Assembly (NCBI RefSeq): GCF_002860345.1 | Contig: NZ_NMYC01000001.1 | Span: 434,001 to 498,000 of the forward strand | Origin: Bifidobacterium anseris | GTDB lineage: Bacteria > Actinomycetota > Actinomycetes > Actinomycetales > Bifidobacteriaceae | Length of the DNA stretch: 64,000 bases | Reading direction: 5' to 3' | Shown here: piece after piece, positions 36,726 through 46,075 of the stretch | How the letters are laid out: every line of letters begins with the position of its first letter | Position numbering within the stretch: position 1 is the first letter of the stretch | Made by a program: the position numbers and the translations under genes | Notes under the pieces: generated by a model | Databases searched by the model: none | Seen by the model: only the letters and a program-made list of their open reading frames with translations | What the model was told of the DNA's origin: nothing

Positions 36726-37520
36726 ATGGCTTTGGAATACAGGAAGAGCAGGGCGCACGCACCGAAGGGCTTCTTCGAATGCGAAGGCAGAGGACTCGAA
36801 TGGCTCGGCGAGGCGACGGCGCAGGGAGGTCCACGCGTCGTCAAGGTGTACGGCTGGGGCGACGACCACCTCGACATCGAACGCGTGGACGCCTGCCCCT
36901 CCACACCGCAGGCCGCCTACCGCTTCGGCGCGGCCCTCGCCCACATGCACGACGCCGGCGCCCCCTACTTCGGATCCGCCCCCGACGGCTACGACGGCAC
37001 CTGCTACTTCGGACCGCTGCAGGATCCGGTGCCGATGGACACCGGCACATGGACCGACCCGGCCACCTACCTCGCCGAAGGGCGTCTGCGCCCGATGGTG
37101 CAGCTCGGCATCGAACGCGGCACGCTGCGCGAGACGGACATGGACCTGACGAACGAGGTCATCGACGCGCTGCCCGAACTGCTCGGCCGCGCCGCCTCCG
37201 ACCGGCCCGCACGCGTGCACGGCGACCTGTGGAGCGGCAACGTCATGTGGACCGCCGACCGAGGCGACGTCGAAGCCGTCCTCATCGACCCGGCCGCGCA
37301 CGGCGGACACCGCGAGGAGGACCTCGCGATGCTCCACCTGTTCGGCATGTCCTACCTGAGCGAGATCACCGCCGGCTACCAGTCCGTACACCCGCTCAAA
37401 GCCGGATACGAGGAACGCACGACGCTCTGGCAGCTCTACCCGATCGCCGGCCACTGCGTATTCTTCGGCGGAGGCTATGTGAGCGAATACCGCCAGATGT
37501 GCCGTTCGCTGCTCAGCTGA
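36726..37520 (+). CDS. Fructosamine/ketosamine 3-kinase family protein
   Basis: A 264-residue kinase-like protein that probably phosphorylates ketoamines for deglycation, as the family does. The protein-kinase-like fold shows RVHGDLWSGNVMW (catalytic loop Asp) and LIDPAAHGGHREEDLAM (metal-binding Asp). The N-terminal lobe is short. AAAGGAG lies 7 bp before ATG 36726; the frame extends to 36573 without support. Its 3' end overlaps dnaJ by 8 bp tail to tail. Confidence 0.86.
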   Translation: MALEYRKSRAHAPKGFFECEGRGLEWLGEATAQGGPRVVKVYGWGDDHLDIERVDACPSTPQAAYRFGAALAHMHDAGAPYFGSAPDGYDGTCYFGPLQDPVPMDTGTWTDPATYLAEGRLRPMVQLGIERGTLRETDMDLTNEVIDALPELLGRAASDRPARVHGDLWSGNVMWTADRGDVEAVLIDPAAHGGHREEDLAMLHLFGMSYLSEITAGYQSVHPLKAGYEERTTLWQLYPIAGHCVFFGGGYVSEYRQMCRSLLS

Positions 37521-38655
37521 ACGCGTCCTTGATCTTGCTGAAGAACCCCTTCTTCTGGGCGGCGACCGGCTTCGAACCGTGCGCGTCGACGGAACGGTCG
37601 TCGTCCTTGCGCAACTGGCCGAACTCGTCGATGAGCTTGCGCTCGCGGTCGTTGAGCTTCGTCGGGATCTGCACCTCGATGTGGGCAACGAGGTCGCCGC
37701 GCTCGCCGTCGCCGCCCAGATGCGTGACGCCGAGCCCCTTGAGCTCGATCTGCTGCCCCGGCTGGCATCCGGCGGGGATCTCGAGCGGCTGTTCGCCGTC
37801 GAAGGTGTCGAGCGTGGTCTGGTGTCCAAGCACGGCCCACGTCATCGGCACGCTGATCCAGCAGTGCAGGTCGTCGCCGTCGCGCGTGTACTGGCGGTCG
37901 CGGCGCACGCGGAAGTCGATGTAGAGGTCGCCCGCGGGACCACCGCATTCGCCGACCTCGCCCTGGCCGTCCATACGCACGCGCATGCCGTCGTCGACGC
38001 CCGCCGGCACCGGCACTTCGACCGTGCGGCGCGTGGGGACGCGTCCGTGGCCGTGGCAGACCGTGCACGGATGCTCGATGATCGTGCCGTGGCCTTCGCA
38101 GCGTTCGCACGGCGCCGAGGTCATCATCTGGCCGAGCAGCGTGCGCACGACCTTCTGGACGTGGCCGGTGCCGTGGCACTGCGGACAGGTGACCGGCGGC
38201 TTGCGGTCCTCGGAGCCAGTGCCCTCGCAATGCTCGCAGACGCCCATTGTGCGGTATTCGAGCTGCTGCGTGCCGCCGAACACGGCGGTCTTGAGCGTAA
38301 CCGTCAGCGATTCGATCGTGTTGCGGCCCGGCTGCGTGCGCGGGATCGGCCCTTCGCCGCCTGCGCCGAAGGCGCCGGTGAAGAACTGGCTGAAGATGTC
38401 GCCCATGTCGAAGGGGCCCGACGCGCCGTAGCCACCGGCGTTCGGGTCGTTCGGGTCGACGCCCGCGTCGTACATGCGCCGCTTGTCCGGGTCGGAGAGC
38501 ACCTCGTAGGCGCTGTTGACCTCCTTGAACTTGTCCTCGTATTCGGCGCCGGCGATGTCCGGATGGTATTTGCGGCTCATCTTGCGGTACGCCCGCTTGA
38601 TCTCCTCTTCGGTAGCCGTGCGTTCCACGCCAAGCGTTTCGTAGTAGTCAGCCAA
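37513..38655 (-). CDS. dnaJ: Chaperone DnaJ (with zinc-finger domain)
   Basis: Co-chaperone of DnaK, 380 residues. The J domain has YRKMSRKYHPDIAG (HPD intact), a Gly/Phe region follows (GGYGASGPFDMGD, FFTGAFGAGG), then four CxxCxGxG zinc motifs (CEHCEGTG, CPQCHGTG, CERCEGHG, CTVCHGHG) and the C-terminal substrate domain. It follows hrcA by 73 bp; the HrcA/CIRCE control upstream should govern both. This is the hrcA-linked DnaJ2 type of Actinobacteria rather than the dnaK-operon copy. Confidence 0.95.
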   Translation of the reverse strand: MADYYETLGVERTATEEEIKRAYRKMSRKYHPDIAGAEYEDKFKEVNSAYEVLSDPDKRRMYDAGVDPNDPNAGGYGASGPFDMGDIFSQFFTGAFGAGGEGPIPRTQPGRNTIESLTVTLKTAVFGGTQQLEYRTMGVCEHCEGTGSEDRKPPVTCPQCHGTGHVQKVVRTLLGQMMTSAPCERCEGHGTIIEHPCTVCHGHGRVPTRRTVEVPVPAGVDDGMRVRMDGQGEVGECGGPAGDLYIDFRVRRDRQYTRDGDDLHCWISVPMTWAVLGHQTTLDTFDGEQPLEIPAGCQPGQQIELKGLGVTHLGGDGERGDLVAHIEVQIPTKLNDRERKLIDEFGQLRKDDDRSVDAHGSKPVAAQKKGFFSKIKDAFS

Positions 38656-38680
38656 TGCCGGGGTTCCTTTTCTTCCGATG

Positions 38681-38705
38681 GTTCAACTGGTTCAACAGGT
38701 TCAAC
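38681..38705. repeat. Three tandem 9-bp repeats between hrcA and dnaJ
   Basis: GTTCAAC occurs at 38681, 38690 and 38699 at exact 9-bp spacing in the 73-bp gap ahead of dnaJ, overlapping its ribosome-binding region upstream side. Function unknown; could be slippage or a leader element. Confidence 0.6.
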
Positions 38706-38728
38706 GTGTCTGCCGTCAGGTCCGTGGG

Positions 38729-39844
38729 TCACGAGGCCATGCTGGTCTCGGTCGTGCCGGTGCGCCCCAGGAACGTCGTCAGGTACCGCGCCACGGCGCG
38801 CACCGACGCCATCGTGACGGCGTAGTTCATATGGGTGGGTCCGATCGATCCGACGAAGGCGATCGGCGCGACCGCCGCGCCTTCCTCGTCCTTTTCGGCG
38901 TCCATGTCATCCGTGTCTTCCCCGTCCGCCTCGCTCGCACCGTAGCCGCTCGTGACGACGGCCGCGTGGATGAGTCCGGGCGTGTTCGTCTCGGAGCCGA
39001 TGGCCACACCGACGCCGCGCGCGTCCGTCGTCTCGCTGAGTGCGGTCATCAGATGCATGAGCACGGCGCGCTCCTCGAGCGCATCGAACAGCGGAGCGAG
39101 GTCCTGCGCGGTCGCATGCTGGTGCGCGAGCGTCGAGACGCCGGACATGAACAGCTCGTGCGTGCGCTCCTCGTCGGCCATCGATTCGAAGGCGTGCGCG
39201 ACGAGCCCGGGCAGTGCGCGCACGTCGTCCATGTCATCGCCGAGACGCAGCGCGCGGATGCGTGAGGCGGCCGTGCGCAGCGTCAGCGCGCTGCAGCGTT
39301 CGTTGACGACGACGGCGAGCCGCTGCAGATGTTCGCGCGACGGCAGCTCCTGCACCGACAGCACGTGCTGTGCGACACGGCCGGTGTCGGTGACGACGAC
39401 GGCCAGGATCGACACGGCTGAGACCGGCACAAGCTCGAGGTGCCACAGACGTGACTTGCCCAGCGACGGCGATGCGACGACGGCCACCTGGCCGGTGAGT
39501 TCGGACAGCAGGTGCGCGGCGCGCTGCAGCGTGTCCTGCAGGTTCACCGAATCGTCCAGGAAGGTGCGCATGGCGCGTCGCTGCGACTCGCTCAGCGGCA
39601 CGACGGTGGCGAGCGTGTCCACGAAATAGCGGTAGCCGCGCTCAGTGGGCACGCGGCCAGCCGAGGTGTGCGGCTGCACGAGGTATCCCTCCTCCTCGAG
39701 CGCGGCCATGTCCTTGCGGATCGTGGCCGAGCTCACCTGAAGATGGTGGCGTGCGATGAGCGCGGCGGAGCCCACCGGCTCCTGCGTGCGGATGTAGTCC
39801 TCGACGACAGCGTGCAGCACCTGCATGCGACGTGTCTGGGTCAT
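38729..39844 (-). CDS. hrcA: Heat-inducible transcription repressor HrcA
   Basis: Represses class I heat-shock genes by binding CIRCE. The protein has 371 residues: a winged-helix domain first (RRMQVLHAVVEDYIRTQEPVGSAALIARHHLQVSSATIRKDMAALEEEGYLVQPHTSAGRVPT) and a GAF-like dimerisation domain. An acidic insertion near the C-terminus (DGEDTDDMDAEKDEEG) is extra compared with many HrcA proteins. CIRCE lies 79 bp upstream of its start, so it autoregulates hrcA-dnaJ. Confidence 0.95.
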   Translation of the reverse strand: MTQTRRMQVLHAVVEDYIRTQEPVGSAALIARHHLQVSSATIRKDMAALEEEGYLVQPHTSAGRVPTERGYRYFVDTLATVVPLSESQRRAMRTFLDDSVNLQDTLQRAAHLLSELTGQVAVVASPSLGKSRLWHLELVPVSAVSILAVVVTDTGRVAQHVLSVQELPSREHLQRLAVVVNERCSALTLRTAASRIRALRLGDDMDDVRALPGLVAHAFESMADEERTHELFMSGVSTLAHQHATAQDLAPLFDALEERAVLMHLMTALSETTDARGVGVAIGSETNTPGLIHAAVVTSGYGASEADGEDTDDMDAEKDEEGAAVAPIAFVGSIGPTHMNYAVTMASVRAVARYLTTFLGRTGTTETSMAS

Positions 39845-40158
39845 GGTCGCTCAAGCCTCCTGAACTGTTCGAAGCGGACGGGCGCGCGTGACGACGCGCG
39901 CGACCGATCGGGATCCATTGTATGAGCACTCTTGGTCATCGAGTGCTAGTTTGCCGCTGCCGGCGAACGCCCCGCGGGCCCCGCGTGGTCGCCCCGGGAC
40001 CGCCCCGTAGGCGACCGCGCACGAACGAACACGCCAAACTCCGCCGTTTAAGTCGGTTACGGCGGCTACTATGTAAGGGCAATGTGAAGGACGTGCGAAG
40101 AACGGCACAATGCCGGCCCCCCGTGCGTCCGAAGTATTGGAAGGAAAGTAGATCACCT
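39845..40158. other. Divergent regulatory region of hrcA and tkt
   Basis: This 314-bp gap has no gene. It holds the CIRCE operator (39923-39949), the hrcA promoter, and on the other side the promoter and leader of tkt; TATGTAAGG near 40070 may be part of the tkt promoter. Confidence 0.6.
39923..39949 (-). promoter_or_regulatory. CIRCE operator
   Basis: TGAGCACTC, 9-nt spacer, GAGTGCTAG: the 9-9-9 architecture of CIRCE with only outer-base differences from TTAGCACTC-N9-GAGTGCTAA. HrcA binding site for hrcA-dnaJ. Confidence 0.95.
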
Positions 40159-42255
40159 ATGACCGATAACATCTGGTCTGAACTGGACGAGCGCGCCATC
40201 AAGATGGCGAAGGCCCTCTCCGCCGATGCGGTGCAGAAGGCGGGTCACGGCCATCCCGGCTCCCCGATTTCGCTGGCCCCGATTGCCTACACGCTCTATC
40301 AGCGTTTCATCAAGCAGGACCCGAACGACCCGAACTGGGCCGGTCGCGACCGCTTCATCCTCTCGGGCGGCCACGCGTCGCTCACCCAGTACGTTCAGCT
40401 GTACTTCTCCGGCTACGGCCTGACGCTGGATGACCTCAAGTACTTCCGCGGCGGCGCGGACACGCGCACTCCGGGCCATCCCGAGTACGGCCTGACCCCG
40501 GGCATCGAGATGACGACCGGCCCGCTCGGCCAGGGCGTCGCATCCGCCGTCGGCTTCGCATACGGCCAGCGCTACGAGCGCGGCCTGCTCGACCCGGACG
40601 CCCCGGAGGGCACCTCGCCGTTCGACCACAAGGTGTGGGTCATCTGCGGCGAAGGCGACATCGAGGAAGGCGTCTCCGGCGAGGCCTCCTCGCTCGCGGG
40701 CAACGAGAAGCTCGGCAACCTCTTCGTGATCTTCGACGCGAACCACATCCAGATCGAGGGCGAGACGAAGATCGCGCTCGACGAGGACGTCATCGGCCGT
40801 TACAAGGCCTATGGCTGGTACACCGACGAGATCAGCTTCATCCAGCCCGACGGCTCCTACAAGGAGGACATCGAAGGCCTGACCAAGGTCCTCGAGAAGG
40901 CCGAGCAGGTCACCGACCGCCCGCACTTCATCAAGGTCGACACGCTCATCGCATGGCCGACCCCGGGCAAGACGAACGATCCGTCGTCGCACGGCTCCGC
41001 CCTCGGCGACGAGGCCGTCGCCGGCCTCAAGAAGGCACTGGGCCTCGACCCGGAGAAGACCTTCGAGGTCGATGAGGAGGCGCTTGCCCACGCCCGCAAG
41101 GTCGCCGAGCGCGGCCTCGAGGCGCACAAGGAATGGGACGAGGCCTTCGATAAGTGGGCCGCCGCCAACCCGGATAAGGCAGCGCTGTATGAGCGCATCA
41201 AGAACGGCGAACTGCCGGCCGAGTTCGACAAGGCCATCGACGATCTCGAGGCCGGCTTCGAGGCCGGTTCCAAGGTTGCCACCCGCAAGGCCTCCGGCGC
41301 CGTGATCAACGCGATCGCACCGATCATGCCGGAACTGTGGGGCGGCTCCGCCGATCTGGGCGGCTCCAACAACACGAACATCAAGGGTGCCGCTTCCTTC
41401 GCTCCGGCCGAGGACGCCACGACCCAGTGGCCGAACTGCTCGCCGTACGGCCGCCAGCTGCACTTCGGCGTGCGTGAGTTCGCGATGGGCTGCATTACCA
41501 ACGGCATCCTGCTCGGCTCGGACACCCGTCCGTTCTCCGGCACCTTCTTCCAGTTCGCCGACTACATGCGCGCCGCGGTCCGCCTGTCCGCGCTCATGGA
41601 GATCCCGAACCTGTACATCTGGAGCCATGACTCCGTCGCCCTCGGCGAGGATGGCCCGACCCACCAGCCGATCGAGCACCTGAGCTCCTTCCGCGACATC
41701 CCGCAGCTCGAGGTCGTCCGTCCGGCCGACGAGTGGGAGACCGCCGAGGCCTACCGCTACTTCTTCGAGAAGAAGAACACGCTGCCGACCGCGATGGTCC
41801 TGACCCGTCAGGGTGTCCCGACGCTCGTCGAGACCGCCGAGAAGGCCAAGGAAGGCGTGCGCAAGGGCGCCTACGTGCTCTACGGCGAGGAAGGCCAGCC
41901 GGACGTTATCATCATGGCTTCCGGTTCCGAGGTCCAGTGGGCGCTCGAGGGCGCCAAGCAGCTGGCCGCCGAAGGCATCAAGGCCCGCGTCATCTCGATG
42001 GTTTCGATGGAATGGTTCGAGGAGCAGGACGACGAGTACAAGGAGGAGATCCTCCCGAAGAGCGTCAAGGCCCGTGTCTCCGTCGAGGCCGGCTCCGCGA
42101 TGTCCTGGTATAAGTACCTGGGCAGCTACGGCAAGGCCATCGCCATCGACCAGTTCGGCCTGCAGGGTGACGGTGCCCAGAACATGATCGATCTGGGCAT
42201 CACAGCCGAGCACGTCGTCGAGGCCGCGAAGGCTTCGATCGAAGAGGCTCGCTGA
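40159..42255 (+). CDS. tkt: Transketolase
   Basis: Transfers two-carbon units with thiamine diphosphate; with transaldolase it feeds the pentose phosphates used by the phosphoketolase (bifid) shunt. The protein has 698 residues with GHGHPGSP, the ThDP/metal loop CGEGDIEEGVSGEAS and the central DGPTHQPIEHLSSFRDIP block. ATG 40159 begins MTDNIWSELDERAIKMAKALSADAV; GGAAGGAAAG lies upstream. Codon use is strongly biased, as expected for a very highly expressed gene, and differs from neighbours. Confidence 0.97.
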   Translation: MTDNIWSELDERAIKMAKALSADAVQKAGHGHPGSPISLAPIAYTLYQRFIKQDPNDPNWAGRDRFILSGGHASLTQYVQLYFSGYGLTLDDLKYFRGGADTRTPGHPEYGLTPGIEMTTGPLGQGVASAVGFAYGQRYERGLLDPDAPEGTSPFDHKVWVICGEGDIEEGVSGEASSLAGNEKLGNLFVIFDANHIQIEGETKIALDEDVIGRYKAYGWYTDEISFIQPDGSYKEDIEGLTKVLEKAEQVTDRPHFIKVDTLIAWPTPGKTNDPSSHGSALGDEAVAGLKKALGLDPEKTFEVDEEALAHARKVAERGLEAHKEWDEAFDKWAAANPDKAALYERIKNGELPAEFDKAIDDLEAGFEAGSKVATRKASGAVINAIAPIMPELWGGSADLGGSNNTNIKGAASFAPAEDATTQWPNCSPYGRQLHFGVREFAMGCITNGILLGSDTRPFSGTFFQFADYMRAAVRLSALMEIPNLYIWSHDSVALGEDGPTHQPIEHLSSFRDIPQLEVVRPADEWETAEAYRYFFEKKNTLPTAMVLTRQGVPTLVETAEKAKEGVRKGAYVLYGEEGQPDVIIMASGSEVQWALEGAKQLAAEGIKARVISMVSMEWFEEQDDEYKEEILPKSVKARVSVEAGSAMSWYKYLGSYGKAIAIDQFGLQGDGAQNMIDLGITAEHVVEAAKASIEEAR

Positions 42256-42264
42256 TTCATCCAT

Positions 42265-42290
42265 GAGGGGATGTCGCACGGCATCCCCTC
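42265..42290 (+). terminator. Stem-loop between tkt and tal
   Basis: GAGGGGATG pairs with CATCCCCTC (9 bp, 8-nt loop) 10 bp after the tkt stop. It may attenuate read-through into tal, which also has a TATACT hexamer at 42301-42306. Confidence 0.65.
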
Positions 42291-42353
42291 CCCTTGCGCC
42301 TATACTGCAATAGGCGGAAAAATTTTTCCCCAACAACAAACAGGAGAAGCAAC

Positions 42354-43460
42354 ATGACTGCATCCACTCAGGCAATTTCCGATGCCGGCGTTTCGATCTG
42401 GCTGGACGATCTGTCCCGCACCCGCATCGAGTCGGGCAACCTCGAAGAGCTCATCAAGAACGACAACGTGGTCGGCGTCACGACCAACCCGTCGATCTTC
42501 CAGAAGGCCCTGAGCCAGGTCGGACCGTACGACGCCCAGCTCAAGGAGCTCGGCAAGGTCGACGTCGAGACCGCGATCCGCGAGCTCACCACCACCGACG
42601 TGCGCAACGCCTGCGACATCTTCAAGCCGGTCGCCGAGGCCTCCGACTACGTCAACGGCCGCGTCTCGATCGAGGTCGACCCGCGTCTGGCGCATGAGAC
42701 CGCCGAGACCGAGAAGCAGGCTGAGGAGCTGTGGGCCAAGGTCGATCGTCCGAACGCGATGATCAAGATCCCGGCGACCCTCGAGGGCCTTCCGGCGATT
42801 ACCGCCACGCTCGCCAAGGGCATCTCCGTCAACGTCACGCTGATCTTCTCGCTCGAGCGCTACGAGCAGGTCATCGACGCCTTCATCGAGGGCATGGTCC
42901 AGGCCGACGCGAACGGCAAGGACCTCTCCAAGATGGCTTCGGTCGCTTCCTTCTTCGTCTCCCGCGTGGACACCGCGGTCGACAAGCGTCTTGAGGAGAT
43001 CGGCTCGCTCGAGGCCAAGGGCCTGATGGGCAAGGCCGCTGTGGCCAACGCCCGCCTCGCCTATGAGCTCTTCGAGAACAAGTTCGCCGAGGATCCGCGC
43101 TGGGCTGCCCTCGAAGCCAAGGGCGCTAAGAAGCAGCGTCCGCTGTGGGCCTCCACCGGCACCAAGAACCCGGCTTACTCCGACGTCAAGTACGTCGACG
43201 AGCTCGTCGCCAAGGACGTCGTCAACACGATGCCGGAGAAGACGCTGCTCGCGGTCGCCGATCACGGTCAGGCCACGCTGGGCATCATCCCGGGCAACTA
43301 CGACGAAGCCCACGACATCATGAACGACCTCGCTGAAGTCGGCATCAACTTCAAGGATGTCACCGACAAGCTCGAGGCCGACGGTGTCGCCGCCTTCATC
43401 AAGTCCTGGGATTCGGTCCTCACCGACGTCCAGGCGGGCATCGACCGCGTCAACGGCTGA
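42354..43460 (+). CDS. tal: Transaldolase
   Basis: Moves a three-carbon unit between sugar phosphates via a Lys Schiff base. The protein has 368 residues, the longer actinobacterial form. GVTTNPSIFQKA near the start and the catalytic Lys in NAMIKIPATLEG are present, with ASFFVSRVDTAVDKRL further on. CAGGAGAAGC precedes ATG 42354. Strong codon bias like tkt suggests high expression; the pair serves the same pathway though a stem-loop lies between them. Confidence 0.97.
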   Translation: MTASTQAISDAGVSIWLDDLSRTRIESGNLEELIKNDNVVGVTTNPSIFQKALSQVGPYDAQLKELGKVDVETAIRELTTTDVRNACDIFKPVAEASDYVNGRVSIEVDPRLAHETAETEKQAEELWAKVDRPNAMIKIPATLEGLPAITATLAKGISVNVTLIFSLERYEQVIDAFIEGMVQADANGKDLSKMASVASFFVSRVDTAVDKRLEEIGSLEAKGLMGKAAVANARLAYELFENKFAEDPRWAALEAKGAKKQRPLWASTGTKNPAYSDVKYVDELVAKDVVNTMPEKTLLAVADHGQATLGIIPGNYDEAHDIMNDLAEVGINFKDVTDKLEADGVAAFIKSWDSVLTDVQAGIDRVNG

Positions 43461-43509
43461 GCTCCGTCCCTCGGACATGATCCGTTGCTGACCTGAAGGT
43501 CAACACATC

Positions 43510-43537
43510 GGGCCCCGGCATTTGCCGGGGCCCTTTT
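43510..43537 (+). terminator. Intrinsic terminator after tal
   Basis: GGGCCCCGGC pairs with GCCGGGGCCC around a short AT loop and is followed by TTTT, 49 bp past the tal stop. Confidence 0.9.
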
Positions 43538-43630
43538 CGTATCCGTATGCGTGTCGTATCCGCATGCATGTGATTGTCGTCTGCGACGACGTCGTCGCGT
43601 CTGGACGGCACGAACGATCGTGCGCGCGGT

Positions 43631-44296
43631 TCAGCTGGTGCGGATGCCGATGCTGCGCGCGAACACCGCGGCGAGGTCGGCGATCTGTTCGAGCGTCATC
43701 GTCGTGCCTGCGAGCGAATCGACGCCGCGGATCTCGCGCAGCCGCGCGCCGCGCAGATCGACATCGGCGCATGCGGCGTGCTGCAGCGAGAGAATGTCCA
43801 CGCGCGTATCGACGAACGCGATACGGGAAAGCCGGGCGTCGTTGCCGTCGAACTCCCCTATCGCGCAGTCGCGGAACACGAGATCGCGGCACACGGCGCT
43901 GCGGCAGTTGAGATAGTCGATGCGGCATCCGCGTATCTCGACGCCGACGATTCGCGTCGCATGCGCCTGCACGGCGCCGAACGCGCAATCCTCGACGAGG
44001 CTCGCCTCGATGCCGGCCGCGTGGACGTCGCAGGACGCGGTACGGCAGTCGCGCGCCACCGTGTGTCTGACATGGGCGCGCGTGGCGACCAACTCGCCGA
44101 CGGCCAATCGTTCGAAGGCGCAGTCGAGCATGGCGGTAGCGGTCAGGTCGACGGCGTCGACGCGCTGATCGGCGACGCGCACACCGTCCAGATCCTCCTC
44201 GGGACGTATGACGGCGATGCGGGCGTCAGTGTACACGGCATCGTCATTGGGAAGACGCGGCAGACGTGGCGGCGTCGTGGCATGGATGTTCGGCAT
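43631..44296 (-). CDS. Pentapeptide repeat-like protein
   Basis: A 221-residue protein. From ~residue 40 to 190 it reads as loosely repeated five-residue units with Ala/Cys/Asp and a central hydrophobic residue (for example VDAVDLTATAMLDCAFERL, SRIAFVDTRVDIL, CADVDLRGARLREI), the right-handed quadrilateral helix of pentapeptide proteins. Some such proteins mimic DNA and protect gyrase, but most have no known role. The start at 44296 is the first after the aminotransferase end; its ribosome site is weak and an upstream ATG at 44368 would overlap that gene. Confidence 0.68.
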   Translation of the reverse strand: MPNIHATTPPRLPRLPNDDAVYTDARIAVIRPEEDLDGVRVADQRVDAVDLTATAMLDCAFERLAVGELVATRAHVRHTVARDCRTASCDVHAAGIEASLVEDCAFGAVQAHATRIVGVEIRGCRIDYLNCRSAVCRDLVFRDCAIGEFDGNDARLSRIAFVDTRVDILSLQHAACADVDLRGARLREIRGVDSLAGTTMTLEQIADLAAVFARSIGIRTS

Positions 44297-44322
44297 AGGA
44301 CCAGCATAGGGCGATCCGTCGC

Positions 44323-45486
44323 TCACATGTCGCGCAGCGATGCGAGGAACGTCTCGATCCGCGAGCACGCCTCCTTGATCTGCTCCATGCCCGTCGCATA
44401 GGAGATGCGCACGAATCCCTCGCCGGAGTCGCCGAACGCGGTTCCGGGGACGACGGCGACCCGCTGCTCCTCGAGCAGCCGCACGCAGAACTCGTCGGAG
44501 CTCAGCCCCGACGACGTGATGTTCGCGAAGACGTAGAACGTGCCCTTCGGCACATTCGTCGTCAGGCCCATGCGGTTGAGCCGCGCGCAGATGAGGTTGC
44601 GTCGCGCCTCGTACTGCCGGCGCATCGCAACGATGTCCGGCACGCCGTGCTCGAGCGCCTCGATTGCCGCGTACTGCGCGGCCGTCGGCGCCGACATGAT
44701 GACGAACTGGTGCACCTTCGTCAGCTGCGCACTCAGCTCGGGGCTGCTCAGCAGGTAGCCGAGACGCCAGCCGGTCATCGCGAAAGCCTTCGAGAAGCCG
44801 TTGATCACGAGCACCTGATCGCGGATCTCACCGAAGTTCGCCGGTGAACAGAATTCCCCGTCGAACACCAGCTCGGAGTAAATCTCGTCGGAGATGACGT
44901 AGATGCCCGAATCCCTGATGATCGGCACGATGCGCGCATAGTCGTCGCGGCTCATGACGCCGCCGGTGGGATTCGACGGGAAGTTGAGGATGATCGCCTT
45001 CGTCCGCTCACTGATCGCCGCCTCGAGATCCTCGGGCAGCAGCTTGAAGTCGTGCTCCTGCGTCAGTTCGATACGCACCGGCACGCCGCCGGCCATCACG
45101 ATCGCCGGTTCGTAGGCCACGTAGTTCGGGTCGAGCACGATGACCTCGTCGCCCGGGTTGATCAGCGTGCGGCAGCACAGGTCGACGGCCTCAGAACCGC
45201 CGACTGTCACGAGGATCTGCGATTCGGGGTCGTAGCCGATGCCGTAACGGCTGCGGTAGTAGTCGGCGATGCGCCGCCGCAGCGCGATGAGTCCCCGGTT
45301 CGCCGTGTAGTGGGTGTGGCCGTCCTCGAAGGATTCGACGGCCTTCGCGCTGATATGCCAGGGCGTGTCGAAGTCCGGCTCGCCCACGCCGAGCGAAATG
45401 ACGCCCTTCATCGCGTTCGCCAGATCGAAGTACTTGCGGATGCCGCTGGGCTTGAGCGCCTCGACGACGGCATTGATCGGCTTCAT
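44323..45486 (-). CDS. Class I PLP-dependent aminotransferase
   Basis: A 387-residue fold-type I aminotransferase, probably acting on aspartate, aromatic amino acids or a related substrate. It has the N-terminal LGVGEPDF, the NFPSNPTGGVM motif, DEIYSELVFDG with the PLP-pairing Asp, and the Schiff-base Lys in INGFSKAFAMTGWRLGY. Its ATG overlaps the Lrp/AsnC stop by one base (TGATG), so the two are co-translated and the regulator probably controls this enzyme. Confidence 0.93.
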   Translation of the reverse strand: MKPINAVVEALKPSGIRKYFDLANAMKGVISLGVGEPDFDTPWHISAKAVESFEDGHTHYTANRGLIALRRRIADYYRSRYGIGYDPESQILVTVGGSEAVDLCCRTLINPGDEVIVLDPNYVAYEPAIVMAGGVPVRIELTQEHDFKLLPEDLEAAISERTKAIILNFPSNPTGGVMSRDDYARIVPIIRDSGIYVISDEIYSELVFDGEFCSPANFGEIRDQVLVINGFSKAFAMTGWRLGYLLSSPELSAQLTKVHQFVIMSAPTAAQYAAIEALEHGVPDIVAMRRQYEARRNLICARLNRMGLTTNVPKGTFYVFANITSSGLSSDEFCVRLLEEQRVAVVPGTAFGDSGEGFVRISYATGMEQIKEACSRIETFLASLRDM

Positions 45487-46031
45487 CAGTAGCTCACCAC
45501 CAATCGTCCCTCGTCACCCGTCGCGCGGGCGGCGCCGGTGAGCACGCCTGACTGCTTGTACTGCTTGAGCACGAACAGCGTCTTCGTGCCGCGCACGTGC
45601 TCCATGACGGCGATGCGGTCGGCGACGAAGCGGCACACCTCGAACATCGTCCTGCCCTGCACGAGGCAGATGAAGTCGTTGTCCCCGGTGATCAGATACA
45701 GCGAATCGATCTCGGGGTACTTCGCGAGCAGCGCAGCCGTGTGGTCGTAGCCTTCGTCCTTCATCGGGCTGACGTCCACCTCGATGAACGCCATGATGCG
45801 TTCGTCGCGCAACACCTTGTTGTAGTTGATCACCGTGTGGTAGCCGCAGATGATCCGCTCGTCCTCCATGCGCCGCACACTCGAGGCGACGCGTTCCTCG
45901 TCCTCGCCGAGGATGTCCGCCAGGTCGCGCGCGTCGAGCCGCGCGTCGTTCTCGAGCAGTTCGAGAATCGACAGATCGTTCGCGTCGACGTCCGCGTCCT
46001 GCGCGCGGCCGTCCCTATCCATGTCGCCCAT
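45486..46031 (-). CDS. Lrp/AsnC-family transcription regulator
   Basis: A 181-residue regulator: an N-terminal winged helix-turn-helix (LSILELLENDARLDARDLADILGEDEERVASSVRRMEDERIICGY) and a C-terminal RAM domain that binds an amino acid (FIEVDVSPMKDEGYDHTAALL, SLYLITGDNDFICLVQG). AAGGAGG lies 7 bp before ATG 46031. It is translationally coupled to the aminotransferase gene and lies 44 bp downstream of the HTH-aminotransferase fusion, so these three probably form one amino-acid metabolism unit. Confidence 0.93.
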   Translation of the reverse strand: MGDMDRDGRAQDADVDANDLSILELLENDARLDARDLADILGEDEERVASSVRRMEDERIICGYHTVINYNKVLRDERIMAFIEVDVSPMKDEGYDHTAALLAKYPEIDSLYLITGDNDFICLVQGRTMFEVCRFVADRIAVMEHVRGTKTLFVLKQYKQSGVLTGAARATGDEGRLVVSY

Positions 46032-46075
46032 GTGGCGCCCTCCTTCCGTGTGTCTGTCCGCTGCGTGCGTCGTAA

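Noticed and set aside
40153-42375. Open frame of 740 codons on the minus strand opposite tkt
   Set aside because: Antisense shadow of transketolase, extended by the strong codon bias of that gene.
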